Shown one piece after another: positions 8,275-17,378 of a DNA stretch of 64,000 nucleotides; position 1 is the first letter of the stretch; every line of letters begins with the position of its first letter. The stretch lies in assembly GCA_002439875.1 (NCBI GenBank), contig DJQB01000040.1, positions 28,308 to 92,307 on the forward strand. The letters run 5' to 3'. Origin of the DNA: Bacteroidales bacterium UBA6397 (lineage in GTDB: Bacteria; Bacteroidota; Bacteroidia; Bacteroidales; UBA932). The position numbers and the translations under genes were made by a program. The notes below the pieces were generated by a model. The model had not been told where the DNA came from, searched no databases, and worked only from the letters and a program-made list of their open reading frames with translations.

Positions 8275-9540
8275 ATGGAAAAAAAAGAAGAAATCACTCT
8301 GATTGACGCCTTCAAAGACTTCAAGGAAGAGAAGAACATCGACAGGCCTGTGATGATGGGCGTCCTCAAGGACGTGTTCCTCACCCAGATCGCCAAGACT
8401 TACGGTTCGGCGGACAACTTCGACGTCATCATCAACGTCGACAAGGGAGACTGCGAGATCTACCAGAACTTCGATGTGGTGGATGAGGTTGAGAATCCGA
8501 ACACTCAGATCACCATCGACCAGATCAAGGCAGAGACCGGTGACGACGACTACGAGATCGGGGATGTTTACACCAAGAAACTTTCCCTTGCGTCTTTCGG
8601 CCGCAGAGGTATCCTGAACATCAGGCAGAATCTTCAGGGCCGCATCATGGACATCGACAAGGCCAATGTCTTCAAGGCATATTCAGACAAGGTCGGCGAG
8701 ATATTCACCGGTGAAATCTATCAGACCTGGTCCAAGGAGGTCATCATTCTGGACGACGACAACAACGAGCTGCATCTGCCTAAGGCGGAGCAGATTCCTG
8801 GCGAGAGGTTCAAGAAGGGAGACACCATCCGTGCCATCATCAAGAGCGTGGAGATGAAGAACAACACGACTCCTTACATCACGCTTTCCAGAACATCCAA
8901 CGAGTTCCTCGAGAAACTCTTCGAGCATGAGGTGCCAGAGATTTTCGACGGTCTCATCACCATCAAGAAGGTTGTCCGTGTACCTGGCGAGCGCGCCAAG
9001 GTAGCGGTTGAGTCCTACGATGAAAGAATCGACCCGATCGGAGCCTGCATCGGCGTGAAGGGATCCAGGATCATCGGAATCGTGCGCGAGCTCCGCAACG
9101 AGAACATCGATGTGCTCCAGTGGACAAACAACACCCAGCTTCTCATCCAGAGGGCACTCAGCCCGGCAAGGGTGTCTTCCATCGACCTTGGCAACTCGGA
9201 AGACGACAAAATTAAGGTATATATGCAGCCTGACGAGGTGAAAAAGGGCATCGGCCGTGGCGGATGCAACATCAAGCTCGCCGGAATGCTTGTCGGAAGG
9301 GAGATCGAGGTCTGGAGAGAGCTTCCTAAGGATGAGGCGCAGGAAGAGGAGGACGTTCTCCTCAGCGAGTTCAGCAACGAGATTGATCAGTGGGTCATCG
9401 ACCGCCTTGAGGCGATCGGGTGCGACACGGCCAAGAGTGTGCTCGCGTTCACGCCGGAAGACATCGCCAAGAGGGCCGATCTCGAAGACGAGACCGTGGC
9501 TGAGGTGTTCAAGATCCTGAGAGCCGAATTTGAGGAATAG
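8275..9540 (+). CDS. nusA: Transcription termination/antitermination factor NusA
   Basis: 421-aa RNA-polymerase-binding factor controlling pausing, termination and antitermination. In order: N-terminal domain (1-130), S1 domain (~135-200, around GEIFTGEIYQTW), two KH domains (~205-345, with RVPGERAKVAVES, IGACIGVKGSRI and GRGGCNIKLA), and a C-terminal helix-hairpin-helix tail (TAKSVLAFTPEDIAKRADLED). This is normal for NusA without the extra acidic repeats of E. coli. It lies between rimP and infB in one operon; the leader hairpin upstream could offer self-regulation. Confidence 0.96.
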   Translation: MEKKEEITLIDAFKDFKEEKNIDRPVMMGVLKDVFLTQIAKTYGSADNFDVIINVDKGDCEIYQNFDVVDEVENPNTQITIDQIKAETGDDDYEIGDVYTKKLSLASFGRRGILNIRQNLQGRIMDIDKANVFKAYSDKVGEIFTGEIYQTWSKEVIILDDDNNELHLPKAEQIPGERFKKGDTIRAIIKSVEMKNNTTPYITLSRTSNEFLEKLFEHEVPEIFDGLITIKKVVRVPGERAKVAVESYDERIDPIGACIGVKGSRIIGIVRELRNENIDVLQWTNNTQLLIQRALSPARVSSIDLGNSEDDKIKVYMQPDEVKKGIGRGGCNIKLAGMLVGREIEVWRELPKDEAQEEEDVLLSEFSNEIDQWVIDRLEAIGCDTAKSVLAFTPEDIAKRADLEDETVAEVFKILRAEFEE

Positions 9541-9584
9541 TCCTGGCAACGCAACGGACAGTTAATAATTTAATGGGGTTGAAT

Positions 9585-12506
9585 ATGGCAGAAATCAGAC
9601 TAAATAAAATAATAAGGACTTATAACATCGGACTTCAGAACCTTGTGGACTTTCTGTCCAGCAAGGGGGTCGAGGTCGAAGCCAATCCGAACGCCAAGAT
9701 CTCGGACGATCTTCTTCCGGCGATCGAAAAGCAGTTCGGAAAGGATCTGGAGCTCAAGCAGGCTTCGGAAAAGGTCGACATCAAACTCAATGAGATTTTG
9801 GAAAAGACCTCAAAGAAGCAGCAGGAAAACGCAAAGGAGGAAGAGTACGAGCCAGCCAGGGAGACTGTCATAAAGACAACCATCTTCACGCCGGTGGAGC
9901 CAAAGCCGGAGCCGGTGGCAGCCAGGGAGCAAAAGCCAGAGGTGATGGCCGAGACGCGGCCGGAGCCGGAAAACCAACAATCAGGGAACCAGCCTGAACC
10001 GGTCAGGGAGATGCCTGCGTCTGAGCAGGTGAAGGTGCCTGAACCGGTCGTCAAGGAGACACCTGCAGGAGAGGAGTCAAAGGAAGAAACAGGGCGTGAG
10101 GCAGAGCCGCATCCTGAGTCCGGAAAAGCCGAGACCATTAAAAAGGCAGTCCCTAAGCCGACAGTCCCTGCGGCGGGGAAGGATGCCCGTGGTGGCGAAA
10201 AGCCTATGAGCAAGCATGAAAAGAAACTCGCGGCGGCGGCCAGGCAGAAAGAGGAGCAAGCCAAGCTCAAACGCCAACAGCCCGAGGCAAAACCAGAGGC
10301 CAAAGAAGATAAGCAGGCCGCCGAAAGTTCCACACCGGGTCTGAAGGTTCTCGGCAAGATCGACCTGTCCCAGTTTGAGCCAAAGAAGGGCAACAAGAAG
10401 AGGGAGAGAATAGCCAAGGGAAGCCAAAAAGTTGATGTCGCGAAGGAAGGCAAGCAGGCAGACAACAGTTCACGCAAGGACAAGAACAAGAACGCCAAAC
10501 AGACTCAGGACCAGGGCAAGGGTGGAAAAAGGCGGGGAGGCGGAGCTGATCGCTTCAAGCCGGTCATGACCGAGGAGGAGCAGGAGGCGATGCAGAAAGA
10601 GATCCAGAAGCAGGTCAAAGAGACCTACGCCAGGATGAACGACAACAAGAAGAACAACTTCGGAGCCAAGTACAGAAAGGAGAAGAGGGAGCAGGCAGCG
10701 GCAAAATCCCAGGAGGAGATGGCACAGGAGATAGCCGAGAAGAAGGTTCTCAAGGTCACCGAGTTCGTTACAGTGAACGACCTCGCCACGCTTATGAACA
10801 ACACCCCTGTCAACGAGGTGATCAAAGCTTGCATGGATCTTGGTCTAATGGTCTCCATCAATCAGAGGCTTGACGCCGAGGCTCTTGTGCTTGTAGCCGA
10901 GCAGTTCGGCTACAAGGTCGAGTTCGTCACCGCAGATCTCTCCGAGGAAATCGCTGAAAGCAGCGAGCAGACAGACCGCGAGGAAGACCTGGTTCCAAGA
11001 CCACCTATCATCACGGTGATGGGGCACGTCGACCACGGAAAGACTTCGCTGCTCGATTATATTCGTAAGTCAAACGTCATCGCCGGAGAGGCAGGAGGCA
11101 TCACCCAACACATCGGTGCCTACAACGTGAAACTTCCTGATGGCAGGAGAATCACATTCCTGGACACTCCTGGACACGAGGCGTTCACCGCCATGCGCGC
11201 CCGTGGAGCCCAGCTCACCGACCTCGCGATCATCATCATCGCCGCAGACGATGCGGTGATGCCGCAGACAGTCGAGGCCATCAACCACGCGCAGGCCGCC
11301 GGAGTGCCGATGGTGTTTGCGATCAACAAGATTGACAAACCTGGAGCACAACCGGAGAGGATCTACCAGCAATTGGCGCAAATGAATATCCTAACAGAGG
11401 CGTGGGGCGGGAAATACCAGTGTCAGGAGATTTCGGCAAAGAAAGGAATAGGCGTTGACAAACTTCTTGAGAAGGTACTTCTTGAGACAGATCTTCTTGA
11501 TCTTAAGGCCAATCCGAACAAAAATGCTGTCGGAGCCGTCATCGAGTCTTCGCTGGACAAGGGCCGCGGCTATCTTGCCACAGTCCTGGTGCAGGACGGA
11601 ACGCTACACACCGGCGATATGGTGCTGAGCGGAAGCTACTACGGCCGCGTGAAGGCGATGTTCAACGAGCGCGGGCAAAAGGTAAAGGATGCCGGACCTT
11701 CCACACCTGTCTCCATCCTTGGTCTCAACGGAGCGCCGAGTGCCGGTGACAAGTTCAACGTGATGAGCGATGAGAAGGAAGCCAAGGCGATCGCCAACAA
11801 GCGCGAACAGTTGCTGCGCATCCAAGGCATCAAGACCCAGAAGCACATGACCCTTGAGGAGATTGGGCGACGGATCGCCATCGGCAACTTCAAGGAACTC
11901 AATGTTATCGTTAAAGGTGATGTGGACGGCTCAGTGGAGGCTCTGTCCGACTCTCTTATCAAACTCTCGACCGAGCAGGTGCGCGTGAATGTTATCCACA
12001 AGGCTGTGGGAGCGATTTCAGAGTCCGATGTGATTCTGGCAGAGGCATCTGATGCGGTCATCATCGGATTCCAGGTTCGTCCTTCGACCGATGCAAGGAA
12101 ACTGGCCGATGAGCAAGGAATCGAAATCCGTCTCTACTCCGTCATCTACGACGCGATAAATGATGTGAAGGACGGTATCGAGGGTATGCTTGAGCCTATC
12201 AAGAAGGAGGAGATCACTGGAACGGCTGAGGTCAAGCAGACCTTCAAGATTTCCAAGGTCGGCACGATCGCAGGATGTCTTGTCAGAGATGGTAAGATCG
12301 CCAAGACATCACAGTGCAGGCTTATACGTGACGGCATCGTGGTCTACACCGGAGAACTCGCCTCGCTCAAGAGGGGCAAGGATGATGTAAAGGAGGTCTC
12401 CGCTGGAATGGAGTGCGGTATCGGCATCGACAAGTTCAATGACATCAAGGCCGGCGACAGCATCGAAGCGTTTATCATCACCGAAATCAAGCAGAAGCTG
12501 GATTAG
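9585..12506 (+). CDS. infB: Translation initiation factor IF-2
   Basis: GTPase that places initiator tRNA on the 30S subunit. An N-terminal IF2N-like domain (AEIRLNKIIRTYNIGLQ) is followed by about 330 residues of charged low-complexity linker rich in Lys, Glu, Pro and Gln, then the G domain: G1 GHVDHGKT near residue 480, DTPGHEAF and NKID. Domains II-IV follow, with EVKQTFKISKVGTIAGC near the end. I start at the ATG at 9585 (MAEIRLNK), which matches the family N-terminus; an ATG four codons earlier is also in frame. The 973-aa length is normal for the phylum. Its end overlaps the converging folP by 4 bp. Confidence 0.95.
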   Translation: MAEIRLNKIIRTYNIGLQNLVDFLSSKGVEVEANPNAKISDDLLPAIEKQFGKDLELKQASEKVDIKLNEILEKTSKKQQENAKEEEYEPARETVIKTTIFTPVEPKPEPVAAREQKPEVMAETRPEPENQQSGNQPEPVREMPASEQVKVPEPVVKETPAGEESKEETGREAEPHPESGKAETIKKAVPKPTVPAAGKDARGGEKPMSKHEKKLAAAARQKEEQAKLKRQQPEAKPEAKEDKQAAESSTPGLKVLGKIDLSQFEPKKGNKKRERIAKGSQKVDVAKEGKQADNSSRKDKNKNAKQTQDQGKGGKRRGGGADRFKPVMTEEEQEAMQKEIQKQVKETYARMNDNKKNNFGAKYRKEKREQAAAKSQEEMAQEIAEKKVLKVTEFVTVNDLATLMNNTPVNEVIKACMDLGLMVSINQRLDAEALVLVAEQFGYKVEFVTADLSEEIAESSEQTDREEDLVPRPPIITVMGHVDHGKTSLLDYIRKSNVIAGEAGGITQHIGAYNVKLPDGRRITFLDTPGHEAFTAMRARGAQLTDLAIIIIAADDAVMPQTVEAINHAQAAGVPMVFAINKIDKPGAQPERIYQQLAQMNILTEAWGGKYQCQEISAKKGIGVDKLLEKVLLETDLLDLKANPNKNAVGAVIESSLDKGRGYLATVLVQDGTLHTGDMVLSGSYYGRVKAMFNERGQKVKDAGPSTPVSILGLNGAPSAGDKFNVMSDEKEAKAIANKREQLLRIQGIKTQKHMTLEEIGRRIAIGNFKELNVIVKGDVDGSVEALSDSLIKLSTEQVRVNVIHKAVGAISESDVILAEASDAVIIGFQVRPSTDARKLADEQGIEIRLYSVIYDAINDVKDGIEGMLEPIKKEEITGTAEVKQTFKISKVGTIAGCLVRDGKIAKTSQCRLIRDGIVVYTGELASLKRGKDDVKEVSAGMECGIGIDKFNDIKAGDSIEAFIITEIKQKLD

Positions 12507-13333
12507 ATAGCCATACCATAAAGCAAACGATAGAGTTTGACGGAGCGGACAGCCTCGGCGACATCATGGACGCGGAGGATGTCCGCTCCGTTTTGCAATG
12601 CGATGAAGTCCGCGACCTGGGTGGCGGGCAATGCTTCGGACGGAGTGATGCCCAAAGGCCGGAACAGGAAACTCTTGCGGGAAAGGCCCACGAGAATCTC
12701 CTTGCCAAAATCCTGAAGCACGGACATCTCGCGGAGAAGTTGCCAGTTCTGCTCAATGGTCTTGGCAAAACCAAAACCGGGATCCAAAATCCAGTCCTTA
12801 ACACCGTGCTTGTCCGCCTCGGCAGCGATCCCGACAAAGAACTCCCGGACAGCCTCAGTGACATTGTCATAGTCCGTGAGACTCTGCATGTTCTTCGGAG
12901 TTCCACGTGTGTGCATGGCGACGTACGGGAGCCCAAGCCTTCCAAGCAGCGACCACATCTTCTCGCATCCGCCGCTGACATCATTCACTATGAAAGGGCC
13001 GATGATGTCAAATGCACGGCTGACGATTTCCGGACTGAAAGTGTCGATTGAAATCTTTACCCCCGGATGCTCCGAAGCAAGGATATTCAATGACGGCTCA
13101 AGCCTCCTCCATTCTTCCTCCTCACTGATAGAATCAGATCCCGGGCGGGTCGAGCAGGCCCCCAAATCGAGAATGTCAGCTCCCGACTCAAGCATATTCA
13201 CAACCCTACCGCGAAAAAGTTCCTCGTCGAATGTTCCGTCTGGACGCAGATTGCGGCTGCCCGCGAAAAACGAGTCATCGGTGAGGTTGACGATGCCCAT
13301 CACCTGAATATTTCTTGATACGTTGTTCCCCAT
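12503..13333 (-). CDS. folP: Dihydropteroate synthase
   Basis: Condenses 4-aminobenzoate with dihydropterin pyrophosphate in folate synthesis and is the target of sulfonamides. The 276-aa chain from the ATG at 13333 has IQVMGIVNLTDDSF (usually MGIVNVTPDSF), DLGACSTRPGS, KISIDTFSPE, FIVNDVSGG, YVAMHTRGTP, DPGFGFAKT and VGLSRKSF, all DHPS signatures. A longer frame reaches 13429, but this would run into the divergent tmk promoter, so the start at 13333 is preferred. It shares a 100-bp divergent promoter region with tmk. Confidence 0.94.
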   Translation of the reverse strand: MGNNVSRNIQVMGIVNLTDDSFFAGSRNLRPDGTFDEELFRGRVVNMLESGADILDLGACSTRPGSDSISEEEEWRRLEPSLNILASEHPGVKISIDTFSPEIVSRAFDIIGPFIVNDVSGGCEKMWSLLGRLGLPYVAMHTRGTPKNMQSLTDYDNVTEAVREFFVGIAAEADKHGVKDWILDPGFGFAKTIEQNWQLLREMSVLQDFGKEILVGLSRKSFLFRPLGITPSEALPATQVADFIALQNGADILRVHDVAEAVRSVKLYRLLYGMAI

Positions 13334-13371
13334 AATGAAATAATTTTGGACAAAAATAGACAAAAATTGAA

Positions 13372-13379
13372 TATCTTTG
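13372..13379 (+). promoter_or_regulatory. -7 box for tmk
   Basis: TATCTTTG in the AT-rich gap between folP and tmk, 56 nt before the tmk ATG. A TTTTGG lies upstream, but at about 23 nt the spacing is slightly long. Confidence 0.5.
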
Positions 13380-13434
13380 CGGATCGGAAGTAGTTTTGAC
13401 CACGACTCAAGACATCCATCAAAAATCAAACGCT

Positions 13435-14121
13435 ATGCTGGTCGTTCTGGAAGGATTGGATGGCGCTGGCAAGTCCACGCAAGTCAAGAAGTTGAAGGCT
13501 TATCTCGAACAGATATGCCTGGAATTGGAGTACCTCCACTTTCCAAGATATGACGCACCGGTTTACGGGGATCTTATCAGCCGGTTCCTGCGCGGGGATT
13601 TCGGGAGCAACGAGACAGTGCACCCTCAACTGGTCGCTCTGTTGTTCGCAGAAGACAGGCATGGGGCAGCTCCCCTGATGAAGAAAACCTTGGCTGAAGG
13701 CGGCACGGTGCTGCTTGACAGATATGTCTACTCAAACATCGCCTACCAATGCGCCAAACTTTCCAATACGGCAGAGCGGGAGAACCTGCGAAAATGGATT
13801 ATAGACACTGAATATGGCATCTTCGGTCTCCCGAAGCCGGACTTGAATATATTTCTGGACGTTCCGATCGGCTTCGTTGAGAGTAGGTTGGAATCCTCAA
13901 GAATAGGCCGTGACAGAGAGTATCTCCATGGTTCGCAGGACATCCACGAAGCCGACATTGAGTTTCAGAAACAAGTTCAGACAATATACCGGCAGCAGGC
14001 AGACCTTGACCCAGACTTCATCAGAATAGATTGCTCAGACGAATTTGGGGAGATGCTTCCACCGAACAGGATATTCGCAAAAATAAAGGAAGTTATTGAC
14101 GAACATATTCAAAGAACATGA
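13435..14121 (+). CDS. tmk: Thymidylate kinase
   Basis: Phosphorylates dTMP to dTDP. P-loop EGLDGAGKST at the N-terminus, FPRYDAPVYG for dTMP binding, the DRY-type motif LLDRYVYSNIAYQ, and a LID region with RIGRDREYLHG. I start at the ATG at 13435 (MLVVLEGLDG), which is the usual N-terminus; a TTG at 13396 would add 13 unconserved residues. The 228-aa chain is slightly longer than E. coli Tmk. Its last 4 bases (ATGA) overlap the start of the next membrane-protein gene, so the two are translated from one message. Confidence 0.93.
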   Translation: MLVVLEGLDGAGKSTQVKKLKAYLEQICLELEYLHFPRYDAPVYGDLISRFLRGDFGSNETVHPQLVALLFAEDRHGAAPLMKKTLAEGGTVLLDRYVYSNIAYQCAKLSNTAERENLRKWIIDTEYGIFGLPKPDLNIFLDVPIGFVESRLESSRIGRDREYLHGSQDIHEADIEFQKQVQTIYRQQADLDPDFIRIDCSDEFGEMLPPNRIFAKIKEVIDEHIQRT

Positions 14122-15365
14122 ACAACGTTTTCCTCTTCAGGCTTAGAAGGCTGTGCGCATTCATCATAGGTGTAGTGTTCCTTATTGCAGGAATCTTCAA
14201 ATTACTTGATCCTGTAGGGGCAGGATTGGTGATGGAAGGCTATCTCAGATTCTTCCATCTAGTGTTCATACTTCCGGCTGCTAAACCTTTGGCCGTGTTC
14301 CTTGCTCTTGCGGAAGCGATACTCGGTTCAGCCATGATTTGCGGAGTCTGGAGGAAACCTCTGGCAATCATCACTACTGCGATGATTGTGTTCTTCACCA
14401 TACTGACTTTACTGCTTGCGATCTTCAATCCTGTTTCGCTTACGGACTGTGGATGCTTCGGGGAGGTGATTCACCTGACCAATTTCCAGACCTTCCTTAA
14501 GAATCTGGTTCTGCTGGCATTGGCGATGGGGGCTTTCCTGCCCTTCAAGCATTTCGGGAAGAACAGAAAGAGGAAATATGTCTCCTTCGGCATCGCGTCG
14601 GTCTCGATCATACTCTTCGCCACATATTCGTTGACCACAATACCGCTTGTGGACTACACAGAGTTCACTCCGGGAAGTGAATTGTTGGCGTCCGCAAGCG
14701 AAGACGACGAGGAAGAAGATGATGAAGATGCATCCGGCTACTACAAATCGACAATCATCTACGAGAAGAACGGCCAGGAAGGAGCCTTTGATCTGGACAA
14801 TCTCCCGGACTCGACATGGACATACGTCCGCACGGAGACCATCTTCATCAACGGAACGGACATCGAGGACAACAAGCCTGCGCTCTCATTCACGGATTCA
14901 TCGGGAGATTACCAGGATGAAAAAGCCACCTATGGCAATGTGCTTGCTGTTTCTGTTTATGAGCCGTCCAAGACCGATGAAGATTTCTGGGCGAAGATTG
15001 CAGACGATTTTGACGGGGCTAAAGCAGCCGGCTTTACTCCCCTGCTGCTGGTTTCCTCGACAAAGGAACAGTTCGAAACGTTGCCAATGATTGAGCCTGA
15101 GGCACATTCGCGTCTTTATGGCTCGACATATTTCGCTGACAAAAAGACGCTCGTCACCCTCAACCGTTCGAACGGTGGTGCGACTTGGTTCAGCGATGGC
15201 CAACTCATCCGGAAATATTCCCACAGGAACATCCCTTCCGAAGAGACTCTTCGCGAGATGGCGGAAGACGACCCTACCGAGGAAATGCTGCACTCAAGCA
15301 CCAAAGGCCGTCTCCGCTTCCAAGGCTTCCTGCTCTATGTCTTCGCCATTCTGCTGATACTCTAA
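14118..15365 (+). CDS. MauE/DoxX-like membrane protein with long extracytoplasmic region
   Basis: 415-aa protein. Residues ~8-160 form about four transmembrane helices of the DoxX/MauE type, including the CGCFG motif (TDCGCFGEVIHLTNFQTFLKN), a pair of cysteines seen in MauE-like redox partners. After a further hydrophobic segment (~155-180) comes an acidic spacer (EDDEEEDDEDAS) and a ~190-residue soluble region, ending in a hydrophobic C-terminal helix (FLLYVFAILLIL). Bacteroides has comparable genes of unknown role. It overlaps tmk by 4 bp. A function in periplasmic disulfide chemistry is only suggested by the Cys pair. Confidence 0.75.
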   Translation: MNNVFLFRLRRLCAFIIGVVFLIAGIFKLLDPVGAGLVMEGYLRFFHLVFILPAAKPLAVFLALAEAILGSAMICGVWRKPLAIITTAMIVFFTILTLLLAIFNPVSLTDCGCFGEVIHLTNFQTFLKNLVLLALAMGAFLPFKHFGKNRKRKYVSFGIASVSIILFATYSLTTIPLVDYTEFTPGSELLASASEDDEEEDDEDASGYYKSTIIYEKNGQEGAFDLDNLPDSTWTYVRTETIFINGTDIEDNKPALSFTDSSGDYQDEKATYGNVLAVSVYEPSKTDEDFWAKIADDFDGAKAAGFTPLLLVSSTKEQFETLPMIEPEAHSRLYGSTYFADKKTLVTLNRSNGGATWFSDGQLIRKYSHRNIPSEETLREMAEDDPTEEMLHSSTKGRLRFQGFLLYVFAILLIL

Positions 15366-15496
15366 AAGTGTCAGCAATCTCAGGCCGGAAGGAAATATTG
15401 GCGTGATTTACAAACCGTTAATAATAAATGCTTTAGACTCTCGCCTTTAGTGAATCCGCACTAAAGACAAGATGTTAACCACATTATAATAAACGT

Positions 15497-15537
15497 GTTA
15501 TCCGCCACTCACTGACATAGAATGAGTGGCGGATAAC
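15497..15537. terminator. Bidirectional terminator hairpin
   Basis: GTTATCCGCCACTCA and TGAGTGGCGGATAAC form a perfect 15-bp stem around an 11-nt loop, between the converging MauE/DoxX-like gene and purB. There is no long T run on either side, but position and stem strength support a shared terminator. Confidence 0.75.
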
Positions 15538-15561
15538 ATCATGATAATGAAACTTGGAAGA

Positions 15562-16929
15562 TCAGAAACCGGTGTAGTTCCACGGGGTGATGGCACGGAG
15601 TTCTTCCTTGACGGAGTCGCTGACGGCCAAGCCGTTGACAAAGTCCTCTATGGTTTTCTCGTCGATGGCGGAGCCGGTGCGGGTGAGATTCTTTAGGGTC
15701 TCGTACGGATTCGGGTAGTTCTCGCGGCGGAGGATGGTCTGGATGGCCTCGGCGACCACGGCCCAGTTGCGGTGCAGATCAGCATCGATGGCAGGGCGGT
15801 TCAGAATCAGTTTTCCGAGTCCTTTCTTAAGTGACGCGAGGGCAATCATTCCATGAGCCACAGGGACTCCGATGTTGCGCTGGACGGTAGAATCGGTCAG
15901 ATCCCTCTGCAATCTGGAGATCGGGAGCTTCATCGAAAGGAATGTCAGCACAGCGTCGGCCATTCCGAGGTTACCCTCGGCGTTCTCGAAGTCTATCGGG
16001 TTGACCTTGTGCGGCATGGCCGAGGAGCCGACCTCGTTCTTGGCGACCTGCTGGTGGAAATATTCCATGGAGATGTAGGTCCAGATGTCACGGCAGAGAT
16101 CAATCAGGATCGTGTTGATGCGGCGGAGGCAGTCGAATATGGCCGCAAGGTTGTCGTAGTGGTCTATCTGGGTGGTCGGAAAGGATCTTCTGAGACCAAG
16201 CGAGGCCACGAACCTGTCAGCGAAGGCCGGCCAGTCGATGTCCGGGAAAGCCACCTTGTGGGCGTTCATGTTGCCGGTCGCGCCGCCGAACTTGGCCGGC
16301 CAGGTCAACTGGCCGAACTGGCGGAGCTGCTCGTCAAGTCTTGAGACGTACACCTGAAACTCCTTTCCGAGCCTTGTCGGAGTGGCCGGCTGGCCATGGG
16401 TCCTGGCAAGCATAGGGACATCCTTCCATGCCTCCACATCGGCGGCCAAGATGGAAATCACCTCATTCAGTGCGGGAATATATTCATTCTCAAGAGCTTC
16501 CTTTAGCATCAGCGGCTGAGCCGTGTTGTTGATGTCCTGGGAGGTCAGGCCGAAGTGGACGAACTCCTGCCAGCGGGATATTCCCAAAGCCTTGAAGTTG
16601 TCCTTGATGAAATATTCAACGGCCTTGACATCGTGGTTGGTGATTTTTTCTATGTCCTTCACCTTCTGGGCGTCTTCAAGAGTCATCGTCTGGTAGATCT
16701 GACGCAGACGGGCGAACAAGTCCTCGCGGGTCATTCCCGTGCCTTCACCGAAGTCGGCAAGCTGGGGCAGAGGAATCCCGCACAGGGCGATGAAATACTC
16801 CACCTCCACGCGGACACGGTTGCGGATCAATGCGAACTCGCTGAAGTACTGTCTCAACGATGCGGTTTTGGCAGCATAGCGACCATCGATCGGGGACACT
16901 GCCAGAAGAGAATGAAAGTCCATATTCAT
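15562..16929 (-). CDS. purB: Adenylosuccinate lyase
   Basis: Acts twice in purine synthesis, splitting SAICAR and adenylosuccinate to release fumarate. The 455-aa chain carries the superfamily signature GSSAMPHKVNPIDFENAEGN, the early substrate segment SPIDGRYAAKT, TSQDINNTA and ARTHGQPATPTRLGKE. This resembles the E. coli PurB subtype. Start at ATG 16929, or at the second Met two codons later. The ftsB/divIC-like gene ends 6 bp upstream, so both are probably on one transcript. Confidence 0.95.
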   Translation of the reverse strand: MNMDFHSLLAVSPIDGRYAAKTASLRQYFSEFALIRNRVRVEVEYFIALCGIPLPQLADFGEGTGMTREDLFARLRQIYQTMTLEDAQKVKDIEKITNHDVKAVEYFIKDNFKALGISRWQEFVHFGLTSQDINNTAQPLMLKEALENEYIPALNEVISILAADVEAWKDVPMLARTHGQPATPTRLGKEFQVYVSRLDEQLRQFGQLTWPAKFGGATGNMNAHKVAFPDIDWPAFADRFVASLGLRRSFPTTQIDHYDNLAAIFDCLRRINTILIDLCRDIWTYISMEYFHQQVAKNEVGSSAMPHKVNPIDFENAEGNLGMADAVLTFLSMKLPISRLQRDLTDSTVQRNIGVPVAHGMIALASLKKGLGKLILNRPAIDADLHRNWAVVAEAIQTILRRENYPNPYETLKNLTRTGSAIDEKTIEDFVNGLAVSDSVKEELRAITPWNYTGF

Positions 16930-16935
16930 GTAAGA

Positions 16936-17286
16936 TTATTTTTCTATGATGTACACATCATCGCCCGGCTCAGCGAATCCGAAGTTCTCACGGGCGAATC
17001 GCTCAAGGGAATCCTTGCTGTGGGTAAGGCCGTGGATCTGACGATCCATGTCCTTGATCTCGGCACTGTACTTCTCAATCAGCTTTTCCTGATTGCGGAT
17101 CTCAAAACCCGCCTTGATCCAGCGGACGATGTTGTTCTGGTTGACAAACCCCACCATTATGACGAAAAAGACCGTAGCGCAGATGGCATAGCGGACAAAG
17201 GAACGCTTTTCCGCATCCTTGCCATCCAAATTCCGATTCCAAATGTCCTTGAACTTTCCCACTGCTTTTGAATAATATTTGTACAA
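16936..17286 (-). CDS. FtsB/DivIC-like septum formation initiator
   Basis: 116-aa single-pass membrane protein: short basic cytoplasmic N-terminus, one transmembrane helix at about residues 32-50 (YAICATVFFVIMVGFV), then a periplasmic coiled coil (EIRNQEKLIEKYSAEIKDMD) and the end motif LERFARENFGFAEPGDDVYII typical of FtsB/DivIC. These proteins join FtsL and FtsQ in the divisome. It lies immediately upstream of purB and is divergent from the nucleotidyltransferase gene. Confidence 0.88.
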   Translation of the reverse strand: MYKYYSKAVGKFKDIWNRNLDGKDAEKRSFVRYAICATVFFVIMVGFVNQNNIVRWIKAGFEIRNQEKLIEKYSAEIKDMDRQIHGLTHSKDSLERFARENFGFAEPGDDVYIIEK

Positions 17287-17378
17287 AAATAGTTAATTTT
17301 GTGAAATTAAGGGAAATGAAAAGAACGGATTTTTGAATTTTCCGAAGACTGTTTTGAAATCATTAATATTCAAAAAAC

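Noticed and set aside
17284..17291. Minus-strand TATTTTTG box as promoter of the ftsB-like gene
   Set aside because: It overlaps the start codon, so it cannot serve that gene unless translation starts further downstream.
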